Positions 13,914 through 20,199 of a DNA stretch of 20,199 bases are shown here, piece after piece. The stretch covers positions 1 through 20,199 of the forward strand of contig JAEWEW010000329.1 of the NCBI GenBank assembly GCA_023389175.1. Direction: 5' to 3'. The notes beneath the pieces were generated by a model that searched no databases, was not told the origin of the DNA, and saw only the letters and a program-made list of their open reading frames with translations. The DNA comes from Pseudomonadota bacterium (lineage in GTDB: Bacteria > Pseudomonadota > Gammaproteobacteria > Burkholderiales > Burkholderiaceae_E). The translations under genes and the position numbers were made by a program. How positions within the stretch are numbered: the first letter of the stretch is position 1; each line of letters starts with the position of its first letter.

Positions 13914-14777
13914 ATGGCAGCTGACAAGGCAGACCGGACACCGCGCGGGAGAGCATCGGGGGGCGCCGCGCAGGAACCGACCCGGAGACGCGCCGGCATC
14001 CCGAAGCGCCCCGAGCACCTCGAGTCGCTCGAACGAGGACTTCGCGTCCTGTCGCTCTTCGGCGTGGGCGGCAAGCACCAGTTCACCATGACGGAGACCG
14101 CGGACCGACTTGGTATCACGCGGGCGAGCGCGCTCCGCATCCTGGCGACCCTGGAGCGGCTCGGCTACGTCCATGCGGGGGAGCACGGCTACCACCTCGG
14201 GGTGCGAGTGCTGTCGCTGGGATACGCCTACCTCTCGTCCCTCGGGTTCGGCACCATAGCCGCGCCGATCCTCGATCGGCTGATGCGAGAGACCGGCGAG
14301 ACCTGCTCGATCGGGGTGCTCGATGACGACGAGGTCGTCTACCTGGTGCGCGCGGAGGCCAGGCGGATCGTCCGCATCGACCTCGGCGTCGGCAGCCGGC
14401 TGCCTGCCTACATCAACTCGATGGGTCGCTTGCTGCTGGGGGCTCGGCCGGACGCGGCGATAGACCGCTACCTGGACCGGCTGGCACCGGTCGCCGTGAC
14501 ACGCCGCACGGTCACCGACAAGCGACGGCTGCGCGAGCTGATCGTCGCGACCCGCCGCAGCGGATGGTGCTACATCGAGGGCGAAGTGGAGGAGCGGGTG
14601 GCCGGGCTGTCGGTGCCTCTTCGCGACGCGAACGGCACCACCGTCGCGGCTATCAATGTCACCGTGATGAACGGCCCTCGCGACCGCGCGAAGGTCCGGA
14701 CCGAGCTGCTGCCGGCGCTGCGTCGGGCAGCCGATGCCGTGGAGGAGATCCTGAGCTACGGCGTGGCCCCGCGCTGA
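13914..14777 (+). CDS. IclR-family transcriptional regulator, PcaR/PobR-like
   Basis: A 287-residue regulator. After a basic, probably unordered N-terminal 35 residues, LESLERGLRVLSLF (36-49) and TMTETADRLGITRASALRILATLERLGYV (58-86) form the IclR winged helix-turn-helix. LGVRVLSLGYAYLSSLGFGTIAAPILDRL leads into the GAF-like effector domain with VVYLVRAEARRIVRIDLGVGSRLPAYINSMGRLLL, wording typical of the PcaR/PcaU/PobR branch that senses aromatic acids or beta-ketoadipate pathway intermediates. The effector here is unknown. No good ribosome binding site precedes the ATG, so translation may be weak or leaderless. It is divergent from the diiron-hydrolase operon and is the likely binder of the two CGAAC-N4-GTTCG sites. 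Confidence 0.92.
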   Translation: MAADKADRTPRGRASGGAAQEPTRRRAGIPKRPEHLESLERGLRVLSLFGVGGKHQFTMTETADRLGITRASALRILATLERLGYVHAGEHGYHLGVRVLSLGYAYLSSLGFGTIAAPILDRLMRETGETCSIGVLDDDEVVYLVRAEARRIVRIDLGVGSRLPAYINSMGRLLLGARPDAAIDRYLDRLAPVAVTRRTVTDKRRLRELIVATRRSGWCYIEGEVEERVAGLSVPLRDANGTTVAAINVTVMNGPRDRAKVRTELLPALRRAADAVEEILSYGVAPR

Positions 14778-14783
14778 GCGTGG

Positions 14784-14810
14784 CTCCGCGGACCGCGAGC
14801 TGCCGCGGGG
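14784..14810. terminator. Terminator-like hairpin between iclR and the DUF1631 gene
   Basis: CTCCGCGG (14784-14791) and CCGCGGGG (14803-14810) pair with one T-G wobble around an 11-base loop. It lies in the 56-base gap between the convergent stops. No T-run follows on either strand. Confidence 0.4.
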
Positions 14811-14833
14811 ACGCTTGCACGGTCTACGGGTTC

Positions 14834-17395
14834 TCAGTGCACCTTGCTGGTGAAGCTGCCTTCCCGGGTGATCTCGCCGATCGCCTGGTCGACCGTGCCG
14901 GTGCCCTCCACCAGTCGCGCCTTGGCCGACGACACCAGGGCCGCGAAGTCGGTGGCGCTGAAGGTGAGCGTCTCCTTCGGATAGCGCGAGAGGATGAAGA
15001 GCTTGCGCGCGGGGCTGATCCAGGCGAGCTTGTAGACCTGCGATGCACCGGTATCGCCGATCAGCTCGATGCGGTCGCCGCGTTCGAAGGACGAGAGCGC
15101 GGTCTCGCCCACCGAGATGGTGGGCGCGCCGGTGTCGCGTTCCCGCCGGCTGCGGGAGAAGCGCACCGACCCGTCGGAGCGCAGCCGCACGCCCATCGGG
15201 CGCGGGTCGGGCTGGCCGCTCTGCCACTGCTTGGCTGCGTCGATCACGCGGGCATGGGCTTCGAGCAGCTCCTGCATGAAGGCGCTGCGCTCCTCCTGCG
15301 GCACGCCGACGGCACGCGAGCCTTCGGCGAGGGCGCGGATCAGCTTCGGCAGCAGCGAGGCGAGGCGCGAGATTTCCTCGGGATGCTTCGGCGCGACGCT
15401 CCAGATCAGGAACTCGGCCACCTGCATCGCCTTCTGCTCCGGCGTCGACGCCGCCTGCCGGGCCTCCTTGCCGTCGACAGCGACGGGAGCATCGGCCCCG
15501 CGCCGTTCCCTGACCGCGGTCTCCATGCCGGCGGTGTCCATCGCCGCGCCACCCGGGCCGGCGTCCTCGCCCGGCGCTTCGGCGGCGATCGCCTCCACCC
15601 GCGAGCGGGCGATGACCGGGGTCCACCAGCGCAGCAGGAACTCGCGGATGAAGGCCGGCGTCTCCTGGTCGACGCGGACGGCAATCTCGCCGCGGGCCTC
15701 CTCGAGCGCGAGCGAGTACGCTTCCTCGCGTTCGGCGGCCTTGAGCTGTGCCGCGATCTCCGAGGCGCGACGCGCGGCCTCCTGCTGGTGGAGCTCGTCG
15801 ATGCGATCGATCGCCTCGAGGAAGCTGCCGAGGTCGGAGGTGAACCCGGCAATGAGCTGGTCCACCACGCGCGACAGCCCCTTGACCAGGGGTGCCTCGA
15901 CCGACAGGTCGGCGTCCGGATCGGCCGCGAGCTGCGTGATCCGGTCGATCAGCTGCCGCATCGGATGCTGGCGGCGCGCGAAGAAGCTGCGATCGAGCAG
16001 CGCCGCCTTGACCGCCACTACCTGCAGCCGCAGGAGCTGGTGCTTGACCGGCTCGGCGAGCGTCTTGTCGGCGTAGATGTAGTCGAAGACCACCGACACC
16101 AGCTCGACCGTCATCTGGTCGAGCGGCGTGCCGTTCTCCTTGACCTTCTGCAGCAGCAGCGGCAGCAGCTCCATCACCATGAGCGCGCCGATCGGATCGC
16201 CGTCGGCGCCCTCGCCCGGGCCTGCCTCGCCGTTCTCCAGCACCCGATAGCGCGCGTCGGCGCCGACCTCGCGTTGAACCTCGGTGAGCGAGTCGAGCAG
16301 CGGCCCCTGGACCGGGTCGATCGGCAGGTCGGCCATGCCGAACATGCCGGGATCGGCCAGCATGCGGGCCGCATCGCCGCGACCCTCCGGCGTGCCGAGC
16401 GAGGCCTTCATCAGCGCCTGCTGCAGGGCAGCCATGTTGCTTGCGGACATCGTGATGGCGCCGGGCTGGCCCAGCTCCATCAGCGCCGACGGCGAGGCGG
16501 TGCCGGCATGCGAGCCGCCGCCCTGTCCTCCAACGTAGCCACGGGAGCCGTGCGCGCCGGTGCCGCCGTAGGCGCCGGCTGCCGGCGCGTGACCCGAATC
16601 CGGGAGGCCGCCCGCGGGCGAGCCGCCGTGCGCGCCATGGCCGCTGCTGCGCTCGACTCCCGGCCGGCCCACCCGCGGCTTGATCTTCGGCAGGATCTGG
16701 CTGGCAACCAGGCGGCCGTTGACGCTCGAGTAGACCGCATTGAGGTTGCCGCTCACATGCGGCTCGAAGGCGGCGAGCAGCGCGTTGCGCACCTCGACGC
16801 TCGGCGCGAGCTCGTTGACCGCGATGCGCAGCGCCTCGTAGATGGCCTCGGGCGACGCCGGGTGGTTCATCTCGTCGAACCAGTCCCGCTCGAGCAGCGC
16901 GCCGAGGCGCGCCCGGATGCCGAGCACCTCGTTCGGGTCCAGCCGGCTGCGGGCCCGCTGGATCAGCCGGTCGACGTCGATCTTGTCGGAGATCACCTCG
17001 TCGGAGACCAGCGAGAGGTCGTCCGCCGAGACCGGGCCGGTCTGTGTCGCCGGCGCGGAATCCGCATCGGCCCGCGCGAACAGGCGGCGCTCGAAGATGT
17101 CCGCGAAGTAGCGCCGGAAGTTCTGCTCGATCGACTTGCGCTGCTCGCGCACCAGCATGACCGCATCGAGCAGCGCGCGCTGGCGGTCGCTGCGGGTCGC
17201 CTTGAGCGCCTCGACGGTCAGGTCCTCGGCCATCTTCTCGAGCGCCTTGGCCACCACCGTGGAGAGCTTCTCGAGAACCAGCTCGCGGCAGTCCTCGAGC
17301 AGGCGCGCGCGCTGGCGCGAATCGAGCCGGGGACCCTCGGTCGCGCCATGCGTGGCCGCGTAGGGGCCGTGCTTCGGGGAAGTGCTGGTGTCCAT
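14834..17395 (-). CDS. DUF1631 family protein
   Basis: An 853-residue cytoplasmic protein of the DUF1631 family, sometimes mislabelled thymidine phosphorylase; no enzymatic motif is visible and its role is not established to my knowledge. Residues 25-110 are helical (CRELVLEKLSTVVAKALEKMAEDL). A Gly/His/Ala-rich linker spans about 248-300. The central helical part contains LDRSFFARRQHPMRQLIDRI (467-486), a recognisable family block. A charged, coiled-coil-like stretch (530-575) includes QQEAARRASEIAAQL. The C-terminal 725-830, with VGETALSSFERGDRIEL and YKLAWISPARKLFILSRY, looks beta-rich. The start MDTSTS is preferred because the frame upstream is not protein-like, though its ribosome binding site is poor. 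It follows maeB in the same direction after 175 bases. Confidence 0.85.
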   Translation of the reverse strand: MDTSTSPKHGPYAATHGATEGPRLDSRQRARLLEDCRELVLEKLSTVVAKALEKMAEDLTVEALKATRSDRQRALLDAVMLVREQRKSIEQNFRRYFADIFERRLFARADADSAPATQTGPVSADDLSLVSDEVISDKIDVDRLIQRARSRLDPNEVLGIRARLGALLERDWFDEMNHPASPEAIYEALRIAVNELAPSVEVRNALLAAFEPHVSGNLNAVYSSVNGRLVASQILPKIKPRVGRPGVERSSGHGAHGGSPAGGLPDSGHAPAAGAYGGTGAHGSRGYVGGQGGGSHAGTASPSALMELGQPGAITMSASNMAALQQALMKASLGTPEGRGDAARMLADPGMFGMADLPIDPVQGPLLDSLTEVQREVGADARYRVLENGEAGPGEGADGDPIGALMVMELLPLLLQKVKENGTPLDQMTVELVSVVFDYIYADKTLAEPVKHQLLRLQVVAVKAALLDRSFFARRQHPMRQLIDRITQLAADPDADLSVEAPLVKGLSRVVDQLIAGFTSDLGSFLEAIDRIDELHQQEAARRASEIAAQLKAAEREEAYSLALEEARGEIAVRVDQETPAFIREFLLRWWTPVIARSRVEAIAAEAPGEDAGPGGAAMDTAGMETAVRERRGADAPVAVDGKEARQAASTPEQKAMQVAEFLIWSVAPKHPEEISRLASLLPKLIRALAEGSRAVGVPQEERSAFMQELLEAHARVIDAAKQWQSGQPDPRPMGVRLRSDGSVRFSRSRRERDTGAPTISVGETALSSFERGDRIELIGDTGASQVYKLAWISPARKLFILSRYPKETLTFSATDFAALVSSAKARLVEGTGTVDQAIGEITREGSFTSKVH

Positions 17396-17430
17396 TGAGC
17401 CGTCGTGACAACGAGTGAGTCGACGCGGCC

Positions 17431-17460
17431 AGCCTACCGAGAGGTGTTGCATCACGTCAA
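17431..17460 (-). promoter_or_regulatory. Candidate promoter of the DUF1631 gene
   Basis: On the minus strand TTGACG (17455-17460, 5 of 6) and TAGGCT (17431-17436, 3 of 6) are separated by 18 bases. The predicted start near 17424 leaves a leader of about 30 bases. It suggests the gene need not be transcribed only from maeB. Confidence 0.35.
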
Positions 17461-17501
17461 CACATTGCCGCCCGCGAAGCGCCAGGCGCCGTTGGGTGGC
17501 T

Positions 17502-17565
17502 GACGGACGGCATCCAGTCGCCGGTTTCGTCCGTCCGTCGGTCGCGAGCGGCCCGTTCGGACGAA
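17502..17565 (-). repeat. Two competing inverted repeats after maeB
   Basis: GACGGACGG (17502-17510) pairs perfectly with CCGTCCGTC (17531-17539), giving 9 bp with a 20-base loop. TTCGTCCG (17526-17533) pairs perfectly with CGGACGAA (17558-17565), giving 8 bp with a 24-base loop. They share 17531-17533, so both cannot form fully at once. The second starts 5 bases after the maeB stop. No T-run follows on the minus strand. Confidence 0.5.
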
Positions 17566-17570
17566 GGCGA

Positions 17571-19847
<2,277 letters not shown>

Positions 19848-20199
19848 TGGGGCTCTCGGTCTCGTTCGGTTGTGGTGTTCGAGTGTACCGGGTCGTTACG
19901 CGTTCGGCCTTGCGGGTGAGGTCCGCGTCAGGCGGCGGGGACGGGGCGTCGGGGCGGGGCTCCGAGGTCGGCGCCGGCGCTGTCGCGCCGGTGCCCGCGT
20001 CGGACGCTTCGCCGGCGGGCCGCGCGCAATTCGCGGCCTGAACGGCCGCTCAGGAGGAGCGCGCTATCGTCTCGCTTTCGCTCGCCGATGCCCGCCGCCG
20101 AAGCGCCCGCCGCGGCGCCGACCAAGCAGCCCCGCCCCGACGCCCCGCCCCCGCCGCCGACACCATCGCCGGCTGGTGGAGGTTCAACCCGGTGCAGGG
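19848..20199. other. 352-base right-edge region without a supported gene
   Basis: This stretch contains the upstream region of maeB. A minus-strand TACACT in GGTACACT (near 19889) is a possible -10 without a recognisable -35. From about 19920 the sequence is extremely GC-rich with runs such as CCCCGCCCCCGCCG. An AGGAGG (20052-20057) is present on the plus strand, but no start codon follows at a proper distance. An ATG at 20088 would open a Pro/Ala-rich reading frame running off the edge (MPAAEAPAAAPTKQPRPD). It could be the beginning of a secreted or linker-rich protein, or simple compositional noise. I see no RNA gene or repeat here. Confidence 0.4.

Noticed and set aside
13365..17411. A 1348-codon minus-strand frame covering the diiron and DUF1631 genes and antisense to iclR
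   Set aside because: It is an Arg/Gly/Ala-rich shadow frame, out of frame with the recognised genes on the same strand.
17555..17565. GTTCGGACGAA near the maeB stop as a third regulator site
   Set aside because: The half-sites are in the reverse order and spacing compared with CGAAC-N4-GTTCG, and the sequence is already explained as a hairpin arm.

Overview
The window is GC-rich chromosomal DNA, densely packed with long genes and short gaps. It looks like a betaproteobacterium of the order Burkholderiales. The reasons are the tkt-gap-pgk-pyk-fba gene order, an orphan Bug-type (tripartite tricarboxylate) binding protein, a DUF1631 protein and a PcaR/PobR-like IclR regulator. This placement rests on gene content recognised by eye, not on a search. 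I see no IS element, phage gene, tRNA, rRNA or CRISPR array.

Layout. (1) At the left edge a partial minus-strand gene (perhaps an alpha/beta hydrolase) diverges from a plus-strand DUF481 outer-membrane protein. (2) From 7964 down to 1062 the minus strand carries a carbon-metabolism operon: transketolase, GAPDH, phosphoglycerate kinase, pyruvate kinase and a class I fructose-bisphosphate aldolase. Its likely promoter has a perfect TATAAT that overlaps the -10 of the divergent rsmE gene. (3) From 8116 to 10841 come rsmE (16S rRNA methyltransferase), an orphan barstar-like gene on the minus strand, and an overlapping pncC-like/nadE pair for NAD recycling. (4) From 10842 to 14777 lies the most accessory-looking part: a Bug solute-binding protein, a two-gene minus-strand operon (ferritin-like diiron protein, then an HSL-type hydrolase), and a divergent IclR regulator. 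(5) From 14834 to 19847 the minus strand carries malic enzyme (maeB, with a phosphotransacetylase-like domain) followed by a large DUF1631 protein. The last 350 bases hold no gene I can support.

How the genes work together. The central operon covers lower glycolysis/gluconeogenesis plus the pentose-phosphate link, and malic enzyme supplies pyruvate and NADPH at the C4/C3 node. The pncC/nadE pair would recycle NMN to NAD if the divergent PncC-like protein is active.

The most interesting observation is a shared inverted repeat, CGAAC-N4-GTTCG. It occurs just downstream of a good sigma70 promoter for the Bug gene (10929-10948) and again in the divergent iclR/diiron promoter region (13874-13887). 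It ties the regulator, an uptake protein, a possible oxygenase and a hydrolase into one candidate regulon, probably for uptake and breakdown of an unknown organic (perhaps aromatic) acid or ester.
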